NCBI GenBank assembly: GCA_050010115.1
Contig: JBEKLQ010000009.1
Coordinates: 23,874-87,873 of the forward strand
Origin: JAKACA01 sp050010115
Lineage (GTDB): Bacteria; Actinomycetota; Acidimicrobiia; Acidimicrobiales; Bog-793
DNA length: 64,000 nt
Direction of reading: 5' to 3'
In this document: positions 23,363-32,423 of the stretch, piece after piece
Position numbering within the stretch: the stretch's first letter is position 1
Layout of the letters: every line of letters begins with the position of its first letter
The notes under the pieces: model-generated
Databases searched by the model: none
What the model saw: the letters and a program-made list of their open reading frames with translations, nothing else
Told to the model about the DNA's origin: nothing
Position numbers and translations under genes: made by a program

Positions 23363-25002
23363 ATCCCCGGCACGAGCGTCCGGCGGCGGGCTCGCGACGC
23401 GACCTGGACCGAGTAGAGCGCATCCACCGTGCTCGCGCTGCCGGCCTGGTGGCCGTCCTGCTCGCCGCCGTCCTGGTTGCGGGGTCGACGCTCCATGCCG
23501 CGCCGGAACGAACGGCCGCCGTCCTGCCAAGCGGCCTGTTGCCGAGCGTGAATCTGACTTCTGACGCGTCGGTGGCTTGGGATTGCCCAGGACCGCTGCC
23601 AGCCGGGGCGACAACCGAGCGCTCGGTTGTGATCGTCGTGAACGCAGGAACGCACTCGGCCGACGTGGTGGTGGAAGTCGTCGGCACGAGCGCACCGGCG
23701 AAGGGCACGGGCACGTCGCTCGTCCCGTGGTCGACTCAGCTCGCCCTGGCGCCGCACACCGAGCACGCGGTCCCGCTCAGGACAACGGGACCGGCGCAGA
23801 ACGACGCGGTGAGAGTCCTGTCCACGACGGGTGCCGTCGCCGTGTTCGAATCGGTCACACCGTTCTCGGGGACGCCCGCGGCCTCCCACGCCGGCGGGGG
23901 AGCAGGCAAGAGAGCTTCGTCGCCCGAACCAACGATTACAGCGGCGCCTGAAGAGTCGCCCTGTGCCGTGGGCACGTCGCCGACCTCGTACATCGCGACG
24001 GGATCGACACTGGGAAAGTCGAGCGTCTTGGTCTCGTTGTTCAACCCGACCGCGACCCAGGCGGTGGTCGGACTCACGGTGTCGACGGGTTCGGCCTCGG
24101 TGGCGCCTCCCGCTCTGCAGGGGCTCATCATCAAGCCGGACTCCGTCCAGCTCTTCGACCTCGGTCGCTGGGTCGTCCAGCAAGGGACCGTGGCGGTGGC
24201 GGTGACAGCGACCATTGGTCGGATCGCGGTTGGGGCTGCCGAAACCCAAAGCGCCATATCGAGCGCGACCGGTCAAGCGCTCGTACTCGGTGTCCAACGG
24301 TCACAGCTCGCGTGGACCTTTACCCCTGGGCCGCTCGCGTCAGGCCGGGTCACCGTAGTCCGCGCCTACGACCCGGAATCCAAGCCGGCCACGGTGACGA
24401 TCAGCTCGCCCATTGCCGGCCACGCTGCGATCGAGATCACTGATGTCATCCCTGCCGGGGGCGTGCGGGCGATCGCCCTGCCGCTGCCCGGCGCCGCCAA
24501 GCGGGCAACAGGTCAGGGGGGGAGTGCGACGCCGGCTCCGCTGGAAGGCCCGATCGTCGTTCGTTCAGCCCAAGGGGTCGGCATCGTGGTGGCCAGGATC
24601 ACCTCGCTGCTGGCAGATGGCCATCAGACGATCACCAATATCGCAGTCACGTCGGGACCTGCCAACGGCTGGGTGCTGCCCGCTGCCACGGCCCTGGTGC
24701 CGTTGACGGGCTCGGTGGAGGTCTCGAACCCCGGTTCGACGTCAGTCGAGGTAGAGGTGACCGAGCTCACTTCGGCGAGCGGGCGGCCTGAGCTGGCGCC
24801 AGTTGGGACCTTGACTGTGGGGCCGGGCTCGACTGTGACAGCGCCCGTCAGCGTCCCGGTGTCACTCTCACTCTTCGAGGGACTCTTCGTGCGCGCCAGC
24901 TCAGCAGTCGTTGTGGAACAGGATCTCTCCGCCGCAACCACGACCCGCGGTGCGCCGGCGGCGGCTCCCAACCCGGTTGAGGGGGTTCCGGTCCTGAGCT
25001 GA
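23359..25002 (+). CDS. DUF5719-like exported protein
   Basis: Predicted protein of 547 residues. A basic N-terminus and one hydrophobic segment (about residues 29-47, AGLVAVLLAAVLVAGSTLH) act as signal anchor; the rest is beta-rich, Val/Thr/Ser/Gly-rich and lacks catalytic motifs (SVVIVVNAGTHSADVVVEV, SVLVSLFNPTATQAVV, GSVEVSNPGSTSVEVEV). Three or more similar beta-sandwich-like modules seem to repeat. This is the pattern of DUF5719 proteins encoded beside the large GT2 gene in many actinobacteria. The start ATG overlaps that gene's stop (ATGA). Probably an extracytoplasmic partner of the glycosyltransferase; biochemical role unknown. Confidence 0.75.
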   Translation: MNPRHERPAAGSRRDLDRVERIHRARAAGLVAVLLAAVLVAGSTLHAAPERTAAVLPSGLLPSVNLTSDASVAWDCPGPLPAGATTERSVVIVVNAGTHSADVVVEVVGTSAPAKGTGTSLVPWSTQLALAPHTEHAVPLRTTGPAQNDAVRVLSTTGAVAVFESVTPFSGTPAASHAGGGAGKRASSPEPTITAAPEESPCAVGTSPTSYIATGSTLGKSSVLVSLFNPTATQAVVGLTVSTGSASVAPPALQGLIIKPDSVQLFDLGRWVVQQGTVAVAVTATIGRIAVGAAETQSAISSATGQALVLGVQRSQLAWTFTPGPLASGRVTVVRAYDPESKPATVTISSPIAGHAAIEITDVIPAGGVRAIALPLPGAAKRATGQGGSATPAPLEGPIVVRSAQGVGIVVARITSLLADGHQTITNIAVTSGPANGWVLPAATALVPLTGSVEVSNPGSTSVEVEVTELTSASGRPELAPVGTLTVGPGSTVTAPVSVPVSLSLFEGLFVRASSAVVVEQDLSAATTTRGAPAAAPNPVEGVPVLS

Positions 25003-25043
25003 TCAGCCGGCCACGCAAAGGGCGCCCTGTCGCCGGGCTTGCC

Positions 25044-27065
25044 TCAATCGGTGCTGGGTGGGACGTGAGGACCGTCGATCGACGACCCGCTCCCGAGGGT
25101 CGGCGCCGCCACTCCTACAGGCTCGGAGTCCCGCCCGCCGAGGGACATGGCAAAGCGTGTCGAGTCGGGCACCTCTTCGCCCTCGGGCAACTCGTGCACG
25201 GGGCGGCCGTAGGCCTCGTCGATCAAGCGGGCGATCTCGCGGCCGTCGATCGTCTCGTGCTCGAGCAGCGCTTGAGCGACAGCGCCGAGGCCCGCCCGAT
25301 GCTCGTTCAGGACCGTCTCGGCCCGCAGCTCCTGCGCACGAAGGATCCGCTCGATCTCCTCGTCGACGACCCGGCTCGTGTCCTCGGAGTAGTCCCTGGT
25401 GTGCATGAGGTCCTCGCCCAGGAACACCGTTCCCTGCGAGCCCCAAGCCATAGGACCGATCCGGTCGGACATACCCCACTCGCGGACCATCTTGCGGGCG
25501 AGCTCGGTGTTGCGCTGCAGGTCGTCGCTCGCTCCGGTGGAGAGGCCGCCGTAGACGAGCTTCTCGGCCACACGCCCGCCCATGCGGACGGTGAGCGAGT
25601 CCTCGATGTACTCACGGGGATAGATGTGCCGCTCCTCGGCGGGAAGCTGCTGGGTCACACCCAACGCCAGCCCGGTCGGGATGATGCTGACCTTCAGCAG
25701 CGGATCCGCGTGCGGGAGCACGTAGGCCAGCACGGCGTGCCCGCCTTCGTGGTAGGCGATGCGCTCCTTCTCGTCGTCCGACAGCGCCATGGACTCGCGG
25801 GGCTGACCCATGAGCACTCGGTCGCGGGCGGCGTCGAAGTCGCGCATCTGGACCCATTGGCTGCCGCGGCGCACCGCGTGAAGCGCTGCTTCGTTCACCA
25901 GGTTCGCCAGGTCCGCGCCGCTCATGCCTGGCGTTCCTCGGGCGACGATCATCAAGTCGACGTCGTCACTGATGCGCTTGTCCCGGCAGTGCACCTGCAG
26001 GATCGGCAGCCGCTCCTCGAGATCGGGGAGCGGGACGACGATCTGACGGTCGAACCGACCAGGCCGGAGCAGGGCCGGGTCGAGGATGTCGGGCCGGTTG
26101 GTGGCCGCAAGGATGACGACGCCCTCTGCCGGATCAAAACCGTCCATCTCCGACAACATCTGGTTGAGCGTCTGCTCCCGCTCGTCGTGCCCTCCGCCGA
26201 GCCCTGCGCCGCGCTTGCGGCCGATCGAGTCGATCTCGTCCACAAAGATGATCGCCGGCGCCTGCTTCCGGGCAGTCTGAAAGAGGTCTCGCACGCGGCT
26301 CGCGCCCACCCCGACGAACATCTCCATGAAGTCCGAGCCGCTGACCGAGAGGAAGGGAACCCCTGCCTCACCGGCAACGGCGCGTGCGAGGAGCGTCTTG
26401 CCCGTCCCCGGAGGACCTACGAGCAGCACGCCTTTCGGCACGCGGGCGCCGATGTCCCGAAACCGCGCCGACGATTTCAGGAAGTCGACGACTTCGCTGA
26501 TCTCCTGCTTGACGCCTTCGTATCCGGCGACGTCATTGAACGTGGTCCGGGGTCGCTCGGTCGTGTAGAGCTTGGCCCGGGATCGACCGATCGACATGAT
26601 GCCGCTCATCTGCCCCTGGGCTCGCCGGCTCATCCACACGAAGAAACCCACCAGCACTGCGACGAACAACACCGGCACGAACAGGGCGTCGAAGAGGCTG
26701 CCGGACGAGGTGGAGAACGTCAGCTCGGCGTTGTTCTTCTTGAGCTCGGCCACGACAGTGGTCGGCAGGCCCTGGCCTGGTCCGGTCGTGGTGTAGCTCT
26801 TGCCGTTCGTGAGCTGCCCGGTGATCGTTGCGTTCGTGTTGTCGTAGTTGGCGCTCGCCACCAGGTTGTGATTGACGTCGCTCAGGAACGTCGAGTAGCG
26901 GAGCGGGCTTGCCGCGGAACTGTGGAAGACCGAGGAGACGAGCAGGACGAGGATCACGACGGCAGCGAGGGCAAGGGCCCACCGCCAGGGCTGGTCCATC
27001 CCGGGAGATCCGGAACCTGGGCGCCCTTGCCCGCCTGGGCGCAGGTCTTGGGGTTGACGACTCAC
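25044..27065 (-). CDS. ftsH: ATP-dependent zinc metalloprotease FtsH
   Basis: Predicted protein of 673 residues. Two membrane helices (about 27-45 and 126-145) flank an extracytoplasmic loop. The AAA domain has Walker A GPPGTGKT (217-224), Walker B IIFVDEID (Asp276/Glu277) and the SRH ATNRPDILDPALLRPGRFDR. The protease has HEGGH (439-443) and the downstream Asp of SDDLQRN as third zinc ligand. It degrades membrane and regulatory proteins as a hexamer. GTG start at 27065. It lies convergent to the DUF5719 gene and divergent from the CPBP protease gene, separate from the hpt/tilS/folE neighbours it has in many actinobacteria. Confidence 0.96.
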   Translation of the reverse strand: MSRQPQDLRPGGQGRPGSGSPGMDQPWRWALALAAVVILVLLVSSVFHSSAASPLRYSTFLSDVNHNLVASANYDNTNATITGQLTNGKSYTTTGPGQGLPTTVVAELKKNNAELTFSTSSGSLFDALFVPVLFVAVLVGFFVWMSRRAQGQMSGIMSIGRSRAKLYTTERPRTTFNDVAGYEGVKQEISEVVDFLKSSARFRDIGARVPKGVLLVGPPGTGKTLLARAVAGEAGVPFLSVSGSDFMEMFVGVGASRVRDLFQTARKQAPAIIFVDEIDSIGRKRGAGLGGGHDEREQTLNQMLSEMDGFDPAEGVVILAATNRPDILDPALLRPGRFDRQIVVPLPDLEERLPILQVHCRDKRISDDVDLMIVARGTPGMSGADLANLVNEAALHAVRRGSQWVQMRDFDAARDRVLMGQPRESMALSDDEKERIAYHEGGHAVLAYVLPHADPLLKVSIIPTGLALGVTQQLPAEERHIYPREYIEDSLTVRMGGRVAEKLVYGGLSTGASDDLQRNTELARKMVREWGMSDRIGPMAWGSQGTVFLGEDLMHTRDYSEDTSRVVDEEIERILRAQELRAETVLNEHRAGLGAVAQALLEHETIDGREIARLIDEAYGRPVHELPEGEEVPDSTRFAMSLGGRDSEPVGVAAPTLGSGSSIDGPHVPPSTD

Positions 27066-27148
27066 CCCAATATGGTAGGCGTCCTGTCTCTCATCGCGGA
27101 CACCGCCTCGGGTTTGACCGCCCCGATCGTTCCTTGGGACGCTCGCGG

Positions 27149-27952
27149 ATGAGCGAGACCCGATCGCGCGCCGCTGGCAACCCGTTCGGGGTGTGGGAGG
27201 CCGCGTTTGGGCTGGTGGTGGGTTTCTTGCTGTCGATCGTGGCGGTGTCGGCCTACAGCACGGCGAACGGCGGGCACCCCGGAACGATTGGCACGGACAT
27301 CGTCGAGTTCGTGTTCCTGTGGACCGGGTTCGTCGGGGCAGCCGTCGTCGCCAGCCGGAAGCGAGGCATGAGCCCCCGGACCGACCTGCTGGCCGGGGAC
27401 GGCGGGCCGGTCCGGGTCGAGGGGGAGGTCAGCCCGAGCTTCGCGCAGGACTACGGCTTCCGGCTACGCCCGTGGCCAGACCTGCCTCTCGGCATCGCCG
27501 TAGGTCTGGCGGCGCAGTACGGGCTGATCCCGCTCGCCGAGCTTCCACTGCAGCCGTTCGTGCACAACCTCAATTCCAAACTCGGGCATCCCGCCCGGCA
27601 GCTGTTCAGCCCCCACTTAAACGGTCTGAGCTTGTGGGTTCTCATGCTGCTCGTGTGTATCGGCAGCCCGGTCGTCGAGGAACTGTTCTTCCGCGGTCTG
27701 CTGCTGCGAGGCCTGCTCGGGAAGCTCGCGCCGCTCGGGGAACGGCGCGGACCGGCGGCGGCGATCGTGATCACGGGCATCGTCTTCGGGCTCGTGCACT
27801 TCGAGGATCTGCAGTTCCTCGGGCTGGCGAGCTTCGGCATGGTGCTTGCGTACCTTGCTTACCGGACCGGTCGCCTCGGTCCTTCGATCATCGCCCATGT
27901 AGCGTTCAACTCGGCCACGGTCGTCGCGATCCTGCTGACGCGTCTGACGTAG
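27149..27952 (+). CDS. CPBP family intramembrane metalloprotease
   Basis: Predicted protein of 267 residues with several membrane helices. The CPBP (Rce1-like) motifs are in place: VVEELFFRGLLLRGL (double Glu plus Arg), FGLVHF with the metal His, and HVAFNSA near the C-terminus. Such proteins cleave prenylated or peptide substrates inside the membrane; in bacteria their targets are rarely known. ATG 27149 is 83 bp from the divergent ftsH start. The 3' end is 12 bp before the phosphomannomutase start, suggesting co-transcription with that run. Confidence 0.88.
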   Translation: MSETRSRAAGNPFGVWEAAFGLVVGFLLSIVAVSAYSTANGGHPGTIGTDIVEFVFLWTGFVGAAVVASRKRGMSPRTDLLAGDGGPVRVEGEVSPSFAQDYGFRLRPWPDLPLGIAVGLAAQYGLIPLAELPLQPFVHNLNSKLGHPARQLFSPHLNGLSLWVLMLLVCIGSPVVEELFFRGLLLRGLLGKLAPLGERRGPAAAIVITGIVFGLVHFEDLQFLGLASFGMVLAYLAYRTGRLGPSIIAHVAFNSATVVAILLTRLT

Positions 27953-27964
27953 GCTCCCGTCGTC

Positions 27965-29416
27965 ATGCCTCCCGAGACGACCGGATCATCGACCTCGCCA
28001 TTCGACGCCGTCTTCAAGGCCTACGATGTTCGCGGGACGGTGCCCGATCAGCTGGACGCACGACTCGTCGGTGCGATCGGCGCCGCCTTCGCCCGGTTCG
28101 CGCGAGCGGCCGGCGGCGCCGAGTCGATCGTTCTGGGCCGGGACATGCGGGCATCCGGCCTGGAGCTCTCGCGGGCCTTCGCCGCCGGGGTGCTGTCGGA
28201 GGGGCTATCCGTGCTCGACATCGGGCTCGCCTCGACTGACTTGCTGTACTACGCCTCCGGTCATCTCGATGTCCCCGGCGCGATGCTCACGGCTTCTCAC
28301 AACCCGGCTCGCTACAACGGCATCAAGTTCTGCCTTGCCGGGGCCAAGCCCGTCGGCCAGGACACCGGTCTCGCCGAGATCAGGGCGGCTGCCGAGGCGG
28401 TGCTGGCTGGCGCGCCGCTCGACGCCGGCGCGGTCGAGGGTGACCCGCGCTACACGACGGCCGACCTCCTGGACACCTTCGCCGCCCACGTCCGCTCGTT
28501 CATCGATGTCGGCGCGTTGGTGCCCATGAAAGTGGTCGCCGACACGGCCAACGGCATGGGGGGTCTCGTGGCTCCCCCAGTCTTCGCTCCCCTTCCCATC
28601 GATCTCGAGATCCTCTTCGGCGAGCTCGACGGCACGTTCCCGAACCATCCGGCCGACCCGATCCAGGTTGAGAACCTGGTGTCGTTGCGCAGCCGCCTGC
28701 TCGAGGTCGGTGCCGACGTCGGGCTTGCGTTCGACGGTGACGCCGATCGGGTGTTCCTCGTCGACGACAAGGCCGAACCGGTGTCCGGCTCCCTCACCAC
28801 CGCCATCGTCGCTGCCGCCATGCTGGAGAAGAACCCCGGGGCGACCATCTTGCACAATCTCATCTGTTCGAAAGCGGTGCCCGAGATCGTTCGCGAGCGC
28901 GGTGGCATCCCCATCCGCACGCGGGTCGGCCACTCGTTCATCAAGGAGACGATGGCAGAGACGGGCGCGCTGTTCGGGGGCGAGCACTCTGGGCACTATT
29001 ACTTCCGGGATAATTTCCGGGCCGACTCCGGCATGATCGCCGCCCTCGTCGTACTCGAGCTCGTGTCCAAGGCCGGCGTGCCCTTGTCGCAGCTCCGGAA
29101 GAGCTTTGAGCGGTACGCCGACTCCGGCGAGATCAACACGAAGGTGGGCGATGCCTCGGTGATCATCGAGGGCGTCGCCCAGCACTACGCCCGCAGCGGC
29201 GCGACGACCGACCGGCTCGACGGGCTCACCGTCGATCTCGGATCGTGGTGGTTCAACCTCCGGCCATCGAACACCGAGCCGCTCTTGCGGTTGAATCTGG
29301 AGGCAGCCGACGAGGCTGATTGCGCCGCTCATGTCGAGGAGGTCCGGGCGCTCATGCGAGCGCTCGACGGCGACAGTGGCACGACGACTGGGAGATCTGA
29401 TCACGATGGCACTTGA
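27965..29416 (+). CDS. Phosphomannomutase/phosphoglucomutase
   Basis: Predicted protein of 483 residues, alpha-D-phosphohexomutase family. The phosphoserine loop is TASHNP (Ser111), the metal loop DGDADR (Asp257, 259, 261), the sugar loop GGEHSGHYYF and the phosphate loop RPSNTEPLLRLN. It interconverts mannose-6-P and mannose-1-P (and probably glucose phosphates), supplying the GDP-mannose pathway. The next two genes encode Trm112-like and SIS isomerase proteins, the same order seen around actinobacterial manB/pmmA genes. The stop overlaps the Trm112 start by 11 bp. Length and motifs are normal for the PMM/PGM branch. Confidence 0.93.
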   Translation: MPPETTGSSTSPFDAVFKAYDVRGTVPDQLDARLVGAIGAAFARFARAAGGAESIVLGRDMRASGLELSRAFAAGVLSEGLSVLDIGLASTDLLYYASGHLDVPGAMLTASHNPARYNGIKFCLAGAKPVGQDTGLAEIRAAAEAVLAGAPLDAGAVEGDPRYTTADLLDTFAAHVRSFIDVGALVPMKVVADTANGMGGLVAPPVFAPLPIDLEILFGELDGTFPNHPADPIQVENLVSLRSRLLEVGADVGLAFDGDADRVFLVDDKAEPVSGSLTTAIVAAAMLEKNPGATILHNLICSKAVPEIVRERGGIPIRTRVGHSFIKETMAETGALFGGEHSGHYYFRDNFRADSGMIAALVVLELVSKAGVPLSQLRKSFERYADSGEINTKVGDASVIIEGVAQHYARSGATTDRLDGLTVDLGSWWFNLRPSNTEPLLRLNLEAADEADCAAHVEEVRALMRALDGDSGTTTGRSDHDGT

Positions 29417-29681
29417 CCCGCTGTTGCTCGAGATCCTCGCTTGCCCGGAGGACAAGGGACCTTTGCTGTACTTCGAGGACGAGGACACGCTGTACAACCC
29501 CCGCCTTCGCCGGCGCTACCGCATCCTCGACGGCATCCCGGTGATGCTCGTCGACGAAGCCGAGACCGTCAGCGAGGACGAGCACGCCCGTCTCGAGGCG
29601 AAGGCCGAGGCCGGCGGGATCCGGCCGAACTTCGAGGTCTCAGGCTCCGGACCTGCCTCGAGTGACCCAGGCGGCTCGTGA
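29406..29681 (+). CDS. Trm112/YcaR family small protein
   Basis: Predicted protein of 91 residues: MALDPLLLEILACPEDKGPLLYF, then LYNPRLRRRYRILDGIPVMLVDEA. This is the Trm112 fold (UPF0434), known in archaea and eukaryotes as a methyltransferase activator; the bacterial role is unclear. Only one of the usual zinc Cys residues remains (CPED), as in many bacterial members. ATG 29406 overlaps the mutase stop, and the 3' end overlaps the isomerase start by 4 bp (GTGA). The fixed position between phosphomannomutase and SIS isomerase genes suggests a link to sugar-phosphate metabolism. Confidence 0.88.
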   Translation: MALDPLLLEILACPEDKGPLLYFEDEDTLYNPRLRRRYRILDGIPVMLVDEAETVSEDEHARLEAKAEAGGIRPNFEVSGSGPASSDPGGS

Positions 29682-30748
29682 CCGAAGGGACGGAGCCGCA
29701 GACCTGGCTCCATCCTGATAGTGAGGATCTGCTCGGAGCGACAGCGTCGCTCGGCGATCAGATCGGCTCGGCTCTGGCCTCGTTCGCGCCCATCGACGGC
29801 CTGCCCGGCCTGCCCGGGGCGGACGGCCTGACGAGCGTCGTGGTCGCCGGCATGGGTGGCAGCGCCGTCGCCGGCGAGATCCTCCGGGCCTATGCCGCCC
29901 CGAGGTCGAAGGTGCCGGTCGTGCTCGTGAACGACTACTCGCTTCCTGGTTTTGTCGGGCCGGGCACGCTGTGGTTCGCGGTGTCCTTCTCGGGCGGCAC
30001 CGAGGAGACTGCGGTGGCCACGGCGGCGGCGCTCAAGGCCGGTGCGCACGTGGTCGCTGTAACGAGCGGTGGTGCGCTGTCGGAGATGGTGAGAGATGGC
30101 GGTGGCTCGGTGATCCTCATCCAGCCCGGCGTGACCCAGCCGAGATCAGCCGTGGGTGCGACGGCGGTTCCGTTGCTGCTCGTGTGCGAGCAGCTCGGGC
30201 TCGTCACAGACGCCCGGGCGCAGCTGGAGGCAGTTGTGGCGCAGCTGTCTCGCCGCCGGTCGGAGCTCGAGTCGGGCGCAGGTCTCGCGGCTGACATCGC
30301 CCGGCGGATCGGGCGGACGATCCCGGTGTTCCACGCTGGGTCCGGGTTGCCGGCTGTGGCGGCTCGCCGGTGGAAGACTCAGCTCAACGAGAACGCCAAG
30401 TCACCGGCGTACTTCGGTGTCCAGCCCGAGGTGTGTCACAACGAGGTATGTGGCTTCGGTCAGCACGGTGACGTCACCCGGCAGGTGCTGACGCTCGTCA
30501 ATCTGCGCACCGGATCCGAGGACCCGCGGATCGTGCTGCGGTTCCAGCTGTTCGCCGAAGCGACCGAAGAGGCGCTCGCGCGGGTTATCGAGGTGGAGGC
30601 GGCAGGAGATGGCGAGTTGGCGTGCTTTTTCGACCTCGTGATGGTCGGAGACTTCGTGTCGCTCCACCTGGCGACGCGCGACGGCATCGATCCCGGCCCG
30701 GTGCCGACGCTCACCGAGCTCAAGCGGCGATTGGCCTCGGGAGCCTGA
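29678..30748 (+). CDS. SIS-domain phosphoglucose/phosphomannose isomerase
   Basis: Predicted protein of 356 residues with two SIS folds: VVVAGMGGSAVAGEI and AVSFSGGTEETAVA (sugar-phosphate and Ser loops) in the first, FHAGSGLPAVAARRWKTQLNENAK in the second. The Lys/Glu-rich QLNENAK block matches the bifunctional PGI/PMI family of archaea and actinobacteria. It should interconvert fructose-6-P with glucose-6-P and mannose-6-P, feeding the adjacent mutase. GTG start overlaps the Trm112 gene; ahcY starts 4 bp after its stop. Together with the mutase and guanylyltransferase it completes fructose-6-P to GDP-mannose within the window. Confidence 0.9.
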   Translation: MTEGTEPQTWLHPDSEDLLGATASLGDQIGSALASFAPIDGLPGLPGADGLTSVVVAGMGGSAVAGEILRAYAAPRSKVPVVLVNDYSLPGFVGPGTLWFAVSFSGGTEETAVATAAALKAGAHVVAVTSGGALSEMVRDGGGSVILIQPGVTQPRSAVGATAVPLLLVCEQLGLVTDARAQLEAVVAQLSRRRSELESGAGLAADIARRIGRTIPVFHAGSGLPAVAARRWKTQLNENAKSPAYFGVQPEVCHNEVCGFGQHGDVTRQVLTLVNLRTGSEDPRIVLRFQLFAEATEEALARVIEVEAAGDGELACFFDLVMVGDFVSLHLATRDGIDPGPVPTLTELKRRLASGA

Positions 30749-30752
30749 GGCC

Positions 30753-32021
30753 GTGCCGCACGGGGCCGATCGTCACGACGTCGCTGAGCTGGGCCTCGCA
30801 CGGCTCGGACGCGAGCAGATCGAGTGGGCGGCCCAGCGGATGCCGGTGCTGGGGACGGTGCAGGAGCGATTTCGGGCTGAGCGCCCCTTCGCCGGGCTCG
30901 GCGTGGGCGCGTGCCTGCACGTCACGGCGGAGACCGCCAACCTCTTGCGCACGTTGTCGGCCGGCGGTGCCGACGTGAGCCTGTGCGCCTCCAACCCGTT
31001 GTCGACTCACGACGACGTCGCCGCATCCCTCGTGGCGGACTTCTCCATCGCCACATTCGCGCGGCGCGCCGAGAGCCCGGCCGACTACTCCGCACATGTC
31101 GACGCTGTCTTGGACCGGGTCCCGGCCCTCACGGTGGACGACGGGTGCGATCTCGTCGCACGCCTCCACCTCGACCGGCCGGCACAAGCGAGAGCAGTGA
31201 TCGGCGGGACAGAGGACACGACGACTGGTGCGGTACGCCTCCGGGCACTCAGCGCCAGCGGCGGCCTCGCCTACCCGATCGTCGCGGTGAGCGGGGCGGC
31301 CACGCGGCTGTTGGCGGACAACCGCTACGGGACCGGCCAGTCGACCATCGACGGGATCGTGCGCGCAACGAACATCCTGCTGGCCGGAGCACGCGTCGTG
31401 GTCGCCGGCTACGGCAATTGTGGGCGCGGCGTAGCTGAGCGCGCTCGGGGGATGGGCGCGTCGGTGATCGTGACCGAGGTCGACCCGTTGCGAGCACTCG
31501 AGGCGGCGTTCGACGGCTTCACGGTGATGCCGATGGAGTCGGCGGCCGAGGTCGGCCAAGTCTTCGTGACGGCGACGGGCAACCGGGATGTGCTTCGAGC
31601 CGAGCACTTTGCGGTGATGAGTGACGGCGCCATCCTGGCGAACGCCGGCCACTTCAACGTGGAGATCGACATCACCGCCCTCACCGAGCTCGCGGCCGGG
31701 CAGCGGCGCGCCGTCCGGCCGATGGTGGAGGAGTTCGACGTCGGCGGAGGCCGTCGACTGCTCTTGCTGGCGGAGGGTCGGCTTGTGAACCTGGGTGCAG
31801 CCGACGGCCATCCTGCCCAGGTGATGGACATCTCCTTCGCCGTCCAGGCCCTGGCGTGCGAGTGGCTCGTCCAGTACGCCAAGGAGCTGTCGCCGACGGT
31901 CCACGACGTCCCAGCCGAGATCGACGGAGCGGTGGCGCGCCTCAAGCTCGCGACGATGAGCCTCGCGATCGACGAGCTGACGGCCGCCCAGCGCGACTAT
32001 CTCGCGTCGTGGATCGGGTGA
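30753..32021 (+). CDS. ahcY: Adenosylhomocysteinase, archaeal/thermophile type
   Basis: Predicted protein of 422 residues. AdoHcy hydrolase signatures are LHVTAETANLLRTL, ASNPLSTHDDVAASL, DNRYGTGQSTIDGI, NAD site VVAGYGNCGRGVAERARGMG, and NAGHFNVEID. The first two blocks match the short archaeal/Thermotoga class; the long bacterial class reads CNIFSTQDHAA there. Some archaeal members prefer S-inosylhomocysteine, so substrate preference deserves a check. It removes the by-product of SAM-dependent methylation. GTG start, four bases after the isomerase stop, so it belongs to the same transcript. A 402-bp gene-free stretch follows. Confidence 0.9.
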   Translation: MPHGADRHDVAELGLARLGREQIEWAAQRMPVLGTVQERFRAERPFAGLGVGACLHVTAETANLLRTLSAGGADVSLCASNPLSTHDDVAASLVADFSIATFARRAESPADYSAHVDAVLDRVPALTVDDGCDLVARLHLDRPAQARAVIGGTEDTTTGAVRLRALSASGGLAYPIVAVSGAATRLLADNRYGTGQSTIDGIVRATNILLAGARVVVAGYGNCGRGVAERARGMGASVIVTEVDPLRALEAAFDGFTVMPMESAAEVGQVFVTATGNRDVLRAEHFAVMSDGAILANAGHFNVEIDITALTELAAGQRRAVRPMVEEFDVGGGRRLLLLAEGRLVNLGAADGHPAQVMDISFAVQALACEWLVQYAKELSPTVHDVPAEIDGAVARLKLATMSLAIDELTAAQRDYLASWIG

Positions 32022-32423
32022 CTGAGGACGCTCGGCGCCCCGGCAGGTGGCGGACCTACACTGGTGGGAGATGGACACGCACGGGTCTGTGGTTGCGAGT
32101 CGATGCCAGTCGCAGGCAAAACGACCCACGTAAGGCGACTCGTGGTCGCTGAGCATGGTGCGATTTAGACGTAAGTCCTGCCTGTCGTGGCACCGGTCGT
32201 CGGTGCCCGGGGGAGAAGGGCCGAAGCGGGCCGCTGTTGGCGTGGCAGGACCGGGTCGCCGGGCCGTTCGCGGTTGCGTCGCTCCGATCGCCCACGCTTG
32301 GCGCGCGACTCCCTCAGCAGGCGAGTGTGGGGTCAAAGACCAGGTCAGCCGTGCGGGTCCATCGCGCCCAGAGCCGCTTGGAGTTGGCGGCTACCGTTGG
32401 CCAGCAGGATCAAGGAGGTGCCC
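32022..32423 (+). other. 402-bp gene-free leader before hpf with RNA-like pairing
   Basis: No credible reading frame was found. TCCTGCC (32176-32182) pairs perfectly with GGCAGGA (32244-32250). Inside this stem is a perfect 7-bp hairpin, GGCACCG / CGGTGCC with a 5-nt loop (32189-32207), then a GGCC self-pairing block, which suggests a folded junction. TACACT at 32054-32059 could be a -10 element. GGTCaaaGACC (32331-32341) is a further small hairpin. Could be a long structured 5' leader of hpf or a separate small RNA; none of the common RNA families was recognised. Confidence 0.35.

Noticed and set aside
26008..26024. FtsH HEGGH taken as an abnormal zinc site
   Set aside because: The first residues differ from the common HEAGH, but the HExxH pattern and the downstream Asp ligand are intact.
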